A DNA stretch of 64,000 nucleotides, from the NCBI RefSeq assembly GCF_037126465.1, contig NC_088202.1, positions 26,458,213-26,522,212 of the forward strand, read 5' to 3'. Source of the stretch: Ornithodoros turicata. Taxonomy: Eukaryota > Arthropoda > Arachnida > Ixodida > Argasidae. The notes beneath the pieces are model-generated. The model did not search any database. It saw only the letters and a list, made by a program, of their open reading frames with translations, and had not been told where the DNA came from. Position numbers and translations under genes: made by a program. Of this stretch, positions 47,797 through 59,306 are shown in pieces; the stretch's first letter is position 1, and every line of letters begins with the position of its first letter.

Positions 47797-48216
47797 CTAG
47801 AGTCACTAAATAAGCTTCGCCTCAGAGTGTCGACACTGAGGTCCAAGGGAGAGCAGGAGCGCCATCTTGTTTCCGCACCGCACCGGTACCGTCCCCGGTT
47901 GAGGATCAAAGACGGCTAACATAATGCTCGATGTGGGACAGAGAAGCGTGCAATGATTGTTGTACGATAATCCATGTATTGTGAACCAGAGCCTCCCGAG
48001 GGTGTCAAGGTGAGCTCAAGGCCGTCAACGTTGATGAGCTGCTTGCAAGAGGAACATTTCACCCGCGCACGATAGATGGCATCGTGAGCTAAAGTGCACA
48101 AATGTGCGCGTGCGCATGAATAACGTCACTAGCGTGGCCCGGAAAGAAGATGGCGCATGCTCGCTCTTGGAACTCAGTGTCGATACTCTGAAGCGTAGCT
48201 TATTTAGTGACTCTAG
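47797..48216. mobile_element. MITE with 72-bp TIRs and TCGTAA duplication
   Basis: Arms begin ctagagtcactaaataagct on the left and end agcttatttagtgactctag-like on the right, pairing over about 70 bases with a few mismatches. TCGTAA flanks the element on both sides (47791-47796, 48217-48222), a likely 6-bp target duplication. Confidence 0.8.
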
Positions 48217-48589
48217 TCGTAACAACAAAACCACATTCCGCACAGGATTACGACGTTGACCTTCCAGATGCAACGAACCCTTAGGTCGAGCCTTCTTTTC
48301 TTCCCGCGGTGGACTGGGAATGGGAATGAACACAGGAAAGCAACTAAAAACGTGACCTCATTTGTGTGTACCACTAATGCAAAGAAGCGACCCTTGACCT
48401 CCTTGAAAGAATACGGCTTTGTGAAACAGCGGTGTTCTGTGCCCGCGTTGCCCCGGTTTCACTATGGCTACCAACGTCATGAATACGTCACGGTGATGTT
48501 TCATCGGCAGAGGGCTATTGCAATGTGCTCTCTAAACTTAATTGAAAAGTCGATCAACATGTCTGTTAATTAGTCCCTTAACTGAGAAA

Positions 48590-48710
48590 AAACGGTTGGC
48601 TAGTAGCAGGCCCGTCGACTGATCCAATGACAAAAGTAAAAGCGTCCTAAGCAACTCCCATTTTTATGAAAATTTGTTGCAGATAAAAAGAAACGCCCTG
48701 TATCTTCACC
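48590..48710 (-). repeat. MITE-like repeat, reverse copy
   Basis: Reverse complement begins acagggcgtttctttttatc and contains gacgcttttacttttgtcat, matching 45587-45725. Confidence 0.5.
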
Positions 48711-49212
48711 AAACCGCACGATCCGGGTCTTCAAGTTTTCGATGTTCCCCTAAACACAGTTATGTGTATTACAATAAATTTGACCTGATCTGTTCTGCAA
48801 GGACTCCTACGTAACAGCCGATGTTCACGGCTTCAACAACTGGCTTATGAACAATGATGCTCGGACTTTAGGAGAAGGCGCGCGATAGTGTCGCGTCACG
48901 TTGGAATACGATCTTACCGTGCACCGTACGCGTCAATGCGATCGGAGCCTCTCTGCTAGACCTCCTAATTGCTGGGCTTATTGCCGCACACAAAGGCAGA
49001 AAGGCACACAGATTACCTCATTAATCTTTAACGAGGAGACTTCTTACAGAAGCGAGACAGCAGAATGGGCGAGGACCCTCGTTGAAAGATATTCCGTCTT
49101 TAAAACTTCCTGGAACGCGCACACGCCTAAATAGTCATCGCCGAATTTCGATATGCAAATGAGCCGAAACTGAAACCCCGGCGAGCGAGAGCGCCGGGAG
49201 AACAGTGCTGAT

Positions 49213-49791
49213 TACCGTAATTTCACGCGTATAAGCCGCACCGCAGATAAGCCGCAGGACGCGTTTTTTGGGACGTTTTGAAAATTTTCTGGGAGATAAG
49301 CCGCACCCGCAGATAAGCCGCGGGCAATACGAGACGACTGATTTGTGCGACAAAGGAGACCATAGAGAAGGCCATAAACCCTGTGGTCCATACTCCGGGA
49401 TCGGCACAGTGTACAACAGAGGAGGTCAGTTCTGGAGTTCTACCAGGATCGGATTGTGCCCTTGTCGAGTGTTTTTCGTGGACTGATGGGTCAGTGATCT
49501 TCCAGAAGACGTGAATCACTGTCACCACTTTCCTTAAAGCTGCTTGGGGGAATGCACCAGGAAGATCAATCTACTCGAATGTGGACCCGTCCCTGTTACG
49601 CACTGTTCGTGCATCGGCAGGACAGTGCTGTTCCAGAGACACTGTCGGCCCTTTCGTTAAAATCGGCGTATGGGGAAAATACCAGGAAAAAATAGTCATC
49701 AGATAAGCCGCACCGATGGATAAGCCGCAGGACGCCCGTGAGAAAAAAAAATCGCGCATAAGCCGCGGCTAATACGCGTGAAAATACGGTA
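49213..49791. mobile_element. DNA element with ATAAGCCGC subterminal repeats
   Basis: The ends are taccgtaatttcacgcgtat on the left and, complemented, taccgtattttcacgcgtat on the right. Seven copies of ATAAGCCGC lie near the ends (four left, three right), all in the same direction, like binding sites for a transposase. The interior has an open minus-strand stretch but no recognisable domain. Confidence 0.7.
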
Positions 49792-49914
49792 CATGTCAGA
49801 GGACCACTTTTCTTCGAAGGTAACTGGAGATTTGCTGATGTGCTGGCAGGATCAACAGCGTTGCGCTCCAGATAAGCCTCCGTCGGCGTATGTGTATGCA
49901 GTCGTGCCGCTCGT

Positions 49915-50180
49915 TGGTCGTTCTCAAGGTCGTGCTGGGGACTGGTAGGTGACGGGTTCGAATCCTACCACCGGCTGTGCTGTGTGAGGTTTTCCCTGTG
50001 TTTTACAAAGGCTTTCTAGACGAATGTTGGCACAGTTCCCCAATGTCGAGCTAGGACGTATACCAACCCCCTCCACGTCCTCCACTTCTTCCTGGTGCAC
50101 ACTCTGTGTTTCTACGTGTGTGCGTCGCTCATAGTCACAGTTGCTTCGCGGCGCTAACACGGAACTAAAAAAAAAATAAA
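49915..50180 (+). repeat. tRNA-derived SINE (family B), near full length
   Basis: A B-box-like GGTTCGAATCC at 49955-49965, body with gaggttttccctgtgtttta, a conserved 3' part (gtcacagttgcttcgcggcg) and an A-rich tail (about 50167-50176). Reverse copies lie at 40425 and 57760. Confidence 0.75.
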
Positions 50181-50189
50181 GCGTTCGTG

Positions 50190-52330
50190 AGGCGCACAGT
50201 ATTGCTTTCGTCTCATTTCCATAGCGAAATTCGGCGATGGTTATTTAACTGCACGAGCTCGTTTCAGGATTTTCAAAAGATAGAATACATTTCAACGAGT
50301 ATTGTCTCCCATTCCGCTGTATTGATGTTGCCCAAAATTCCTTGATTAAAGATTTAGTCATGATTTCAGGTAATTAGTCATGTTATAGCAACCACCTCTT
50401 CGAGAGGATGTCCGCTTGACCGAAAACGGAACTTCAACAACGACATCTACGCTGCTCTCGTAGCTTCCTTTTAAAAATCCGTAAATCATAAAGGAAATAT
50501 TCGGTATGTATAGTCAGTGCGTTTCCAACAAATATAGTCTGTGGCTAGCAGTCGCTGTCCATGTGCCTCGGAATCGGCTGCATGGTTATATAGTATACGG
50601 TCATTGCAACGCTACGGTCATGACTGCGATTGGCTGGACTTCTAATGACCACGTCACGTCGATTAGCGATAAGTTCTTATTAAGCCTAGGAAAAGTGAAC
50701 TTCATGCGAGTGTGCTTGTAGAAGATAGGAGAACATATTGGTTGCGATCCGAATAACGTGCAAGCATACGCAATGCCTTACGGTTTTCGACACTGCTATA
50801 CTCTTTTTGGTGAGTTTCACTATACCCCATACAGGTGGAATATGAAGGAATATGAAGCGCCTAGCCGCCGACGTCCGAGTGTCAAAGCAAACGAAAAAAA
50901 AAAATAGATGAGGAACGTGAAGGAAATATCTGGATGTGGGTGTGTGAATGGCAACAGCTTTTTATTCTCGTTACGGCGTGTGTGTATCTCAACGCTTAAC
51001 CAACAGGAATCCTTGGACGTGACGCGATGTCGCTCGTGCAGCCAGTTTTGCACGTACCCCAACGTCAGCCAGCCACTTGGAACGTTCAAACTATGATGCA
51101 ATGAAGTCGAGATACGTACCACGCTAATCACGGTCCTCGGCTCAGTTGCCACGCACCAAGTAACCCTGGTCCTGTTCCGAATATCCGGATTTGATTGCAA
51201 GACGCCGGACTTGTTCAGAAGTACCACGTCACAGGGCTCCGCGAACCCTGGAAAACTCTTACGTCAGTTTTTGAGTCACGGATTAATAATCTTGAAAATG
51301 TCGTTGTTCCAACATTTCGCCACACCAAACAAAAGGACACCGCGCTTTTTGAGTGAAAGAAACGGAGATGCAATCGCAAAAACTTATTACACCAACAAGA
51401 AGTTAAAAAAATAATACGCACGAAACTGGATATCGTTGTTTCATGTGCAAAGTTAAGTTCTCGCTTTGCTGTGCACCAAAATAGTGTTAGTGAATTGGTT
51501 CCGATCAAACGTTCGCCAACGATTTTCGGGATTTCGAAACCAGAGGATTCCGTTCTGAGTAACTCCCTCTTCTCACTGGTGGTCCGCGATCCCGTTAGCG
51601 AACCGTTTAGGTGCAGGTAATTCCTTGAAAATTATCTAATGAAAAGACCCCATCCCGAGAAAAAAAAATATGGATGACCCTTTATGCGCAAAACAAAGTT
51701 CAGGAAGGCGTGAAGAATTCCCGAATTATGTAATTCGGGATTTCTAATAAACATTTTACAGCGACAGCTGTTAGGGGCTTGATTTCGTGGAGACCCTGTC
51801 TGTATATCGCATCGTCGAAAACCCTGCTCTCTCTTGGCGCGAGATGAAGCGCGGAAACGAGAAAAAGGCGCGAGATGCAGATTCATCATTTCGCAGAGAC
51901 ACGTTGTATGTGCATCACGCGCCTCGCAGAAACAGCGCAGCGACGGTTGCGGCTTCATGAGAGTTCCGCTGCTCGAGTGCCGGCTTCTCATTGCCCGCAG
52001 CAGCAGCAGCAGATACGGCATTGGGAGTATCTGTGGAGGTGAACAGCGCCTATATGGGTCGTCCTAGGAAGTGTATGTACGTTAGTAGATCTTGCTGCGG
52101 ACCACAGTCGACAGGGCAAACGATGCACATTGCGACGGGCGAGGTCAGCTCAGTGATAAACAGCTCTGTCGCTGTCATTGATTTGATGCCACTGTACCTT
52201 GCATCATATGTGCCAGTTTTGTGACATTGACATGTCCTAGCATACCGGCTACCGACGCATCGACCATTGCATCGATGCTGGCTAAAATATTTTACAGTGG
52301 GACCTCTCTATGCGGTTGTCCACTCTCAGA
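50190..52330. other. No gene seen
   Basis: Non-coding by inspection. A GC-rich segment at 51830-52030 has open frames on both strands and a (CAG)n-like patch, without domain matches. Confidence 0.45.
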
Positions 52331-52341
52331 AAAAAATGTGT

Positions 52342-52394
52342 ACGTTTCGTCTCCCATGCGGGGTCCCATGTCCCCCGCATGGGAGACGAAACGT
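52342..52394. repeat. Perfect 22-bp-arm hairpin
   Basis: acgtttcgtctcccatgcgg and two more G, loop tcccatgtc, and the exact inverse. GC-rich and stable; surroundings AT-richer. Confidence 0.9.
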
Positions 52395-52849
52395 CTGCAT
52401 TAAAATTGTTATTTGTTGCGTCAAGCCGGTGTGCAATTTCGTTGTTTTCTATTATGACTTCTCCTGGCTTCTGGAATATTTTTGCAACAGGGAAGTATCC
52501 GTCTGAGGGCGGTGTCCGTAATGGGATGTTTCACTGTACCAACATGGAACTGTTCTCTCAACTGGAAGGCAAGTCTGCCTCGAACACTTGAGCCATTTCA
52601 TAAGTTCAAGCTGACGTACTTGGCAGTGTAGCCAACCCTGCATTCGTCCTCACTGACCTCGTCATTACAATATGATACCTTTGTTACATCAGTTACAGCT
52701 GTTATATAACCTCGGGAGAGCTTCGTTCGGAATCAACATCATTCGTCGCTTACAGCGCCGTCAAGCTTGAACTACAGAACGACAACGATAGCTGCGGCTG
52801 CGTTATTTGCGTCTTCTATATGTCTCCTCAATTTACAGTCACATACGAT

Positions 52850-53212
52850 TTATGATAGGTCAACGTAACAGGGAATCTCGGACGTTCTCTGCTTTCTGGA
52901 GTGTATTAGGCGAGCAAATATTAACGTACCTTGCAAGAATAGTAAGACGAAAACAACCACCAAAACAACAATAGAAACAAAAATAGTGTAAGAACTGTCG
53001 ATTTGATTATTTTGAGAATTAGGGGGTGCTGACAAATTAAACAACCAGTTTGTTACACAGTGGCAGCACCGGGATAGGACGTCGATGTTTATTCTGTGGA
53101 CATGAGGCACTGAACCGTATGCCAGTGTAGTTAAGATAGAGGTGGTCAGAAACGCGCCGCTTAATGAAGAATGGAGGACAATAGTGAAAGAATCAGATAC
53201 AGGTGCCTCCAT
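52850..53212 (-). CDS. Isolated open stretch with a hydrophobic helix, unknown
   Basis: A minus-strand frame of 120 codons starts at an ATG (MEAPVSDSFT) and carries a strong hydrophobic segment (SIVVLVVVFVLLFLQ) followed by a consensus donor gtacgt in phase 1, near 52930. Helix-then-donor resembles the layout of the transmembrane exon 2.5 kb away on the same strand, so a paralogue or an alternative exon is possible. No conserved domain was seen, and the frame could be fortuitous. Confidence 0.2.
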   Translation of the reverse strand: MEAPVSDSFTIVLHSSLSGAFLTTSILTTLAYGSVPHVHRINIDVLSRCCHCVTNWLFNLSAPPNSQNNQIDSSYTIFVSIVVLVVVFVLLFLQGTLIFARLIHSRKQRTSEIPCYVDLS

Positions 53213-54461
53213 ATCTCCAGATCAGGGAAGTACCGCAAATGAGGTGCCTCGTTACAGGTTGAAGAACACGTCCAAGACAGACACATTCCACCAGCTGGAC
53301 TGCATCTATGCCATACTCTCAGACACGTACTGCGTAAGAGAATGTCGAGAGGCGCTTTCATCCTCGTGAACTCAACATGCCGCGACGTTACATTATTGGT
53401 GGTGTTATGAGCAGCCCAATAAGCCTGGATTTAAATGTCTCATGAGATCTTGTGTAGGGTTATCGAGGGCTCCGTTAGCTCCAACGTGATACATATGCAC
53501 AACATACGTACCAGACAGAGAAGGAGGGATTGTAGCCCGGGTCCTCTTAGTTTTTCCTATAATGTAAAGGCGATGTCAATGGCTGTCTCTAATATACCGT
53601 AGCACGTAACATAATAACACGCTGGTAGCAAATGACAACATATATTCCGCTTATTTCTGTACTAATCTTATTGTTTCCACGGATTATCCTGGCATCGGCA
53701 ATGACAAAGAGATACAGTGTCTCCTCAGCACATCCAGCAGTAACAAAGACGTTGTCATCAGTAACTGATGACACGTTGCAATAAAAAAACTTTTAACCAC
53801 ATTGGCGCTCTTTGACACACGGCAATGAAGGCAGTCGTGCTGTTGCAAGAAAGGGCGCTTCAGTTCCTTTCAGGTGTAGCTAGCTTACATATCCTGGGTG
53901 GCCCAGTTTTCCCGTCAAATATGAATTCAGAATATCTCATTATACTGACCCAGAGTAATTTTGTTCCAACGCCTGACATTGGTGCGGTGTAACGCAGTGG
54001 AGGGTAGAGTAGCGCGCCAGTGGCTGCGGGTTCCACCCATTTGTCAACTTGTGGCATGGCACGCGTAACACCACATTATGGTACTACCCTACACAGTATG
54101 ACTCTACTCTGAGATGTCGTCTCTCAGCACACGAAAAATCCTCTGTTCAATGTAACATCCCATCGAAATTTTGAGTAACATTCCTGAAGGCACGTGTGCT
54201 AGTACGCGCTAGTACGCTAGTAAGCTTGGGGGCCTGCTCGAAAAAAAACAAAAAACAAAGCAAACTTCACATCCCCTATACACGTAACAAAGTATGTGTC
54301 AATGATAGCTACACCCTCTCCTTCATCCTATAAGCAGCTACGCTCCATTAAACGAATAGGAACCTTCGACGATGAAGGTAGAGGCTCAACTCCTTCCATT
54401 CCGAACTCCCAAGATGCTGAAAGAGGAGCACCGAGTGGGTGCGTGCACACACAACACGTAC

Positions 54462-54677
54462 TTCTGGTCGTCCTTGTTGACCTCGGCGTACTCCGTGTAG
54501 GTATCTTGGGTGTTGACCCTGTACGTGTGGTCCTTCGCGTAGTAGTCGTTGTCGTAGTTATGCTAGGACTGAAGGAGGGCCGTGTCGGCAGAGTTTTGGT
54601 CATCTTAGTTTCCTCGGCTATTCCTGCACTTGCTGGTCGTACATCCTCTTCGCTATCCGAACTGCTAGACATTGCGG
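54462..54677 (-). CDS. Ser/Thr-rich stalk exon of the minus-strand gene
   Basis: Acceptor tgtgtgcag followed by CC, completing an Ala codon with the transmembrane exon. It encodes AMSSSSDSEEDVRPASAG, then a TTTTTTTRRTTRTG segment and repeated S/T-P-R motifs, and ends at a gtacgt donor (phase 1). The frame remains open past this donor to 54328. A run of Thr/Pro/Arg just outside a membrane helix is typical of an O-glycosylated stalk. Confidence 0.5.
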
Positions 54678-57600
54678 CTGCACACATGTTCATAAAAAGC
54701 GTTGAAACCATACGTCCCACTCAACAGTATGAACCTGCATTCGTAAAACAGAACTTCACCGTAAAACCGGTTCCTAGCCAACCATAATCTCGAGTGACGT
54801 CCTTCTTTCGCCTTATTTAGTGAAAACTCTATCATTCTGTGCAATGATTGGCCTTCAGCATGTTACAGCAGTTCAGCCTGAACATAGCCTTCAGCAGTCA
54901 AAGTCGACCATAGCGCAGAAGCGCCAGGACACATAATGATAATCAAGGAAGTGACTAAACTTGTAGACTTATTTTACGACGAACTTATCTAGTTCACGGC
55001 GATAACGATACGTTTACGAAACGTTCAATTCTCATGCGTTTTGCGTCACTACGTTGGACCGTGTGTAAAGTCTGGCTGTAATAACAATTTAGTAGCGTCA
55101 GACAGTTCATTCCGCATAGTCACGCCACGTAGAGCTGTAGTGGTGCTAAACGCCCGTGCCCAAAAAGGACAACGAAAAGCAGATACTGCACACACAGAGA
55201 GCAACCTCACAAGTCACTTTTCTGATAACCTAACGAAAATCGCGACGCTGGCTGTTGAGAACTTGAGATTACTCCTGCTTAGGAAGCTACACATCTGCGT
55301 GTACCACTCGATTCGTCATGCAAAACTTGCTTGTTCATGCTCTGCTTTGACATTCAGGGATCTAGAAAACGTGGCTGCTTCCTCGAGACTTTTATGATGA
55401 ACATCGACTCACCTGCTACAATAATGCCCACTGCAACGGCTCCTACGAGGACTCCTGCTGCAAATCCGTAGACGACCTTCCTCCTCCTTTCAACGCTGCA
55501 CATGAGAAAATAAATATGTGACATTTCATTTCAATCGGCGAAAATCTCTCTTTTCAATAACGTTATGCGGCCAATTATTGTTCAAAGGTTGCTTTACATC
55601 GCAGTTGACGAAGAACACACCACTAGCAGCGGAGATGGCATTGCGTCTCGTGTGCAGGTGTTGATAAAAGCCTTTTACACGGTGTCAGTATCGCGGCGCA
55701 AGTACGGCTATGGACAGTGGGATTTGATCCGACCAGCTCTGTTTTCATTTTCAGCATGACCTTAGGGCTATCGCCCGCCATTGGATGCTGTGTCCACTCA
55801 GACAAGCAGACAAGCAGTTTCTTTCATTTGATGTAGACACAAAGATAGTACATACAGATACAAGATAGGTATAACAGCCAAGTACGACCGGAACACTATT
55901 TTTTTCAGCGCCTTTTTCGTTCTCCCTCTCGTTGTTAAAACATACTGCTAACTATGACTTTCTTAGCTGTGGTCACAAAGAACCAAGTGGCAGTTAACTT
56001 TTACCGCCGTTCTTGTCTGACGCGCTGCTAGAGGGTGTCTTTCCAGGAAAAAGAAAAAAAGTGATTAGACATTTGCCGAATCTCTCGTTTTTTGTTGCCG
56101 TTACACGCTGCGGCTTTATCATCCAGATTTACAAGATACCATGGGATGTCTGTTCTAGCATATGTTTGTAAGTTAAAAAATTTGTGTAAAAAAATAGCAG
56201 GAGCTCTTTGGCTGCACGTATAGCATATGTTTGTAAGTAATGGCATGGCGACGTTTGACTTACAAACATATGCTATACGTGCAGCCAAAGGGCTCCTGCT
56301 AATTTTTTCCCCTTATACACTTGACTGGCTATGCACTGGGCTTTCAGAGGTGTCTTAGGACACCCTGACGGGAGGCATCACGTGCCACGTGACCTTCTGA
56401 AGCCATCCACTCAAACGTTGCCTGCCTGCGAACTACTGACAAGGCCCGAGAAGGCCGAAACAGTTGTCCACAGGTCCCCCAAGGTCGCCATTTTCCCATG
56501 TATTTGTTCCTATCCCGATGCGTGCAATGCCGGAGGCCGCCCTTAGATACCCCATTGTTACCAGACGTTGGCTTGCGTTTGATTGTAGCGCGCTAAAGAT
56601 CCAGTTGAAGCACAATTCAAGCCAGGCCAAGTCACCGAAGGAGAAATGGACGACTGCGCCTGCGGTGCCCACTGGCGGCGCCTGGTACGACAGGTACGCC
56701 ATGTGATGCACGCAGCCGTGCACTAGATCCTTCCGATCGCTCAACACGTTTAAAAACGGGACCAAAAAGTGAAACACGACACAGAAAGTTGTTATACGCG
56801 TTTTATTTGGACATATAAAGACTAGATTCATTCGCAGAAACAACAAAAACATTTTACCGCTAAACTTAGCGCGCTGAAGTGATCCGGAACGGCAACAGTG
56901 GGGTATCTAGTGGCGGCCTTCTTCGTTGCACGCTTTTCCGATGTGAGTTTGGGGGACCTGGTTGTCCAGTACTGGCATGGCGACGTTTGACATACAAACA
57001 TATATATATATATATAATTGGGGGTTTACGTCGCGAGACAACTGAGATCATGAGCGACGCCACAGCGGTCGGTCTGTGGATTGCTTTTGCCCACCTGAGG
57101 GTTCTTTAACGTGCGATGAAAGCTCACCACACGGCACCCCGTATTTAACGTCCCTCGCGGAAGACGACGTGTCTAAGCAACTTGTACCCTGCCACCAAGT
57201 TGCTAGCGTTCTTGGCCGGGTTCGAACCCGCGATCTTGGGATCAGAAGGCGAACACGCTACCGACTGAGCCCACTTTTGCCCAAGTGCCTACTGTTAACT
57301 ATGAATTGAAACTGAAACAATCATATTCGTCCCTGACGCAAACCAGTTGCAATTAAAAAAGGTGATGCACGTTTTCTTCGTTTCTTCTTCTTTGTTTCTT
57401 TTCTTTTTTTTTTCAATTAGTTGCGTTTGCAGACGCAAAATGCCACATGTGGATGGTACCGATGTACGCTCCCATAATATCGAGACAACTTTATGACGCC
57501 GGAGTTCACGTATGTTGGCAACTTGTTCATTCCTTAACATCATCGCACATTACAGAAGCGATGCTCATGGCACTTCAGGCTTTCCTGGATCGTGTTACTC

Positions 57601-59125
57601 TGAATTCGGGCATTCTCCGCACATGCGGCAACAAAACCACCAGCGCTACACAGTAAACGCGATTACGCTAATTGTTTCTACAAGACCGAAATAAAAAAAC
57701 AATAATAATCATCTTTATTTGTCACCACGTGAAATTCCGAGTTCTTGACGAGCATGACGTTATATTCCGGGTTAGCGCCGCCAAGCAACTGTGGCTACGA
57801 GCGGCCGACAGACGTGGACAGATGGAGAGAGGACATCAGACAATAGTGGAACGACAGGGTGTATAGCATGCGTCCTAGAGCGACTCCGGGGAGCTGTGCC
57901 GACATGCGTCTGGAAAGTCCGCCTGGAAAGTCCGCGCTGGAAAACCCAAGGAAAACCTCAATACCCACAGCCAGTGGTAGGATTCCAGCACAATAACATC
58001 CCTGTCTTCCGCAGGACCTTGGCCTTGGCTGACGACATTACTCGGTCGGCCATGCCGGTGACATATCACGTAAAGGGTTCGCAATCTGCAATGCACCTTG
58101 CAACATGGCTCCCGGAATGTCGATAACCGTTTTTTCACCCCGGCTTCCGGCAGACTTCGTTGGGTAAAGAGCGGAGGACCTCAAGCTATTGCTTGGAGAG
58201 ACACCGGCTCTCGATGATGTCACATCTATGGAGAGTGGTGCCTTCTACCGAAAATTCCTCGAAGCGCATGTAGTTCATTGACAGCATTCCGACGGCATTC
58301 GTACTTTTAGGGCTAACTCCTTTAGCGAGCCTAATTTCTGATAAGAAACAAATTAAACATAATGTTTTAGTAAGTAGTGGCACTGTTATCACACCACGCG
58401 TTCACAGTCGTGTATTCACCGGCCGTAACCATGAGAACAAGCCACCACTAGCCGCATTGGAAACCACTCGTAGGCACAGACTTTCTATATTTGAATCCGT
58501 CTGCGGCGATTTAATAAAGAGTACGACACCGCAACTTTACGTGTTAACGTAAGAGAACAAGGGAGAGGTGGCATTTACTGTGGACTACTACATCTTCAGT
58601 GTAGGTGGCTTTTGCCCAAAGGGCGTCACTTAGCAAGGTGTCTGGATCACATTTATGGATACATTTTTGAATCGGCCCTGATAAACAGTTCTAGAACCTA
58701 AGCCTCTATGTAAGCCTAAGCCTAAGCCTCTATGTAATAGAAACACCATTACAAAAACAAAAGGAAGGAAAACTACAAGGTAACCTTAGGCTCGAAACGA
58801 GATAACTATAACATTGAGTTGCTGAAAGACTGCACGACCGGAAAGACCACACTGCGGATAGTACTGAAGCATCATTGTTGACACTTCGTTTAATATTCAT
58901 GGTGCAATTTTGTTGAGACGGTGCGAAGTTATATAACATATCTAGCAGCATCATACAAACGGGAAACTTGACATCCGTTCTATTCTATGTTCTCCTACTT
59001 ACTCGGAAACTGCGAAGGAAATGAACGGAAACACCTGTTGTCACGAACGCAAAAACCTGCAGTGGAAAGAGCGCGGAAATCATTTCCTCACCTGACATGT
59101 CATCTTTCATGGCACTCTGAGCCAT
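54462..59125 (-). CDS. Candidate single-pass membrane protein with Ser/Thr-rich stalk
   Basis: Minus-strand exons suggest a type II-like membrane protein. A starting exon (59125-59092) encodes MAQSAMKDDMS with donor gtgagg. A transmembrane exon (55495-55413) encodes a basic cluster then a 20-residue hydrophobic helix. The next exon (54677-54462) encodes a Ser/Asp/Glu patch and a Thr/Arg/Pro-rich stretch. The last two join cleanly in phase 1. The first ends in phase 1 while the transmembrane exon starts in phase 2, so at least one exon is missing between them, or the first belongs elsewhere. Downstream exons encoding an extracellular domain were not recognised. Basic-helix-Thr-rich layouts are known for tick and other arthropod M13 (neprilysin-like) peptidases and for mucin-like proteins, but nothing here decides the family. 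Confidence 0.4.
54745..54895. repeat. MITE end fragment, same family
   Basis: aaaacagaacttcaccgtaa and ttcctagccaaccataatct match the left arm of the MITE at 37509. The right arm is not clear. It lies just upstream of the Ser/Thr-rich exon, within the minus-strand intron. Confidence 0.5.
55413..55495 (-). CDS. Transmembrane exon of the minus-strand gene
   Basis: Acceptor tctcatgtgcag, donor G|gtgagt. The 27 whole codons read VERRRKVVYGFAAGVLVGAV then AVGIIVA: four charged residues, then an uninterrupted small/hydrophobic helix with a glycine pattern. Positive residues on the N-terminal side predict a cytosolic N terminus. Confidence 0.55.
56195..56300. mobile_element. Foldback element, 43-bp perfect arms
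   Basis: agcaggagctctttggctgc through catatgtttgtaagt is inverted 20 bases later with one mismatch. The sequence between the arms, taatggcatggcgacgtttg, recurs at 56975 beside the family A SINE. Confidence 0.8.
57014..57285 (-). repeat. tRNA-derived SINE (family A), near full length
   Basis: Read on the minus strand, a tRNA-like head (A box near 57259-57272, with GCTCAGTCGGTAGCG; B box GGGTTCGAACCC at 57218-57229) leads into a body and ends at 57014 with a conserved tip, CTCAGTTGTCTCGCGACG. A (TA)n run of about 22 bases follows at 56999-57011. Two short copies of only the tip occur at 6696 and 35291. Confidence 0.8.
57760..58055 (-). repeat. tRNA-derived SINE (family B), reverse copy
   Basis: Starts with the reverse of the family B 3' part (ttagcgccgccaagcaactg) and ends with the head region, with agccagtggtaggattccag in the B-box position. 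The B box has decayed (ATTCCAGC for GTTCGAAC). Confidence 0.7.
59092..59125 (-). CDS. Possible first coding exon of the minus-strand gene
   Basis: ATG in good context (caagATGG) encodes MAQSAMKDDMS and runs into donor G|gtgagg in phase 1. It lies 3.6 kb upstream of the transmembrane exon, whose phase does not match, so the link is inferred only from strand and proximity. Confidence 0.3.
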
Positions 59126-59306
59126 CTTGCCGGTCCAAGAATCCGCTCTTGTGACCTAAAGACACAGATATATTACGGCTGTCATATATTATTCGTACCA
59201 CTTATGGATGACGCTTACACTACATACATATCATGTGTCATAAATATGGCATGTTTATCACAACGTATTATATATGTTACATATCCCTCTATATATATAT
59301 CCCTCC

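Noticed and set aside
48025..48573. Overlapping open frames of about 100 codons on both strands
   Set aside because: They partly lie in the 47797-48216 MITE and show no domains.
52221..52403. ATDASTIASMLAKIF considered as an alternative last GMC exon
   Set aside because: It resembles the VxDAS motif only weakly and lacks the NTNxP part; the true last exon at 36895 fits in phase and sequence.
53142..53369. Plus-strand frame with HQLDCIYAILSDTYC between splice-like sites
   Set aside because: The 80-base candidate exon overlaps open minus-strand frames and has no partner exons; could not be decided.
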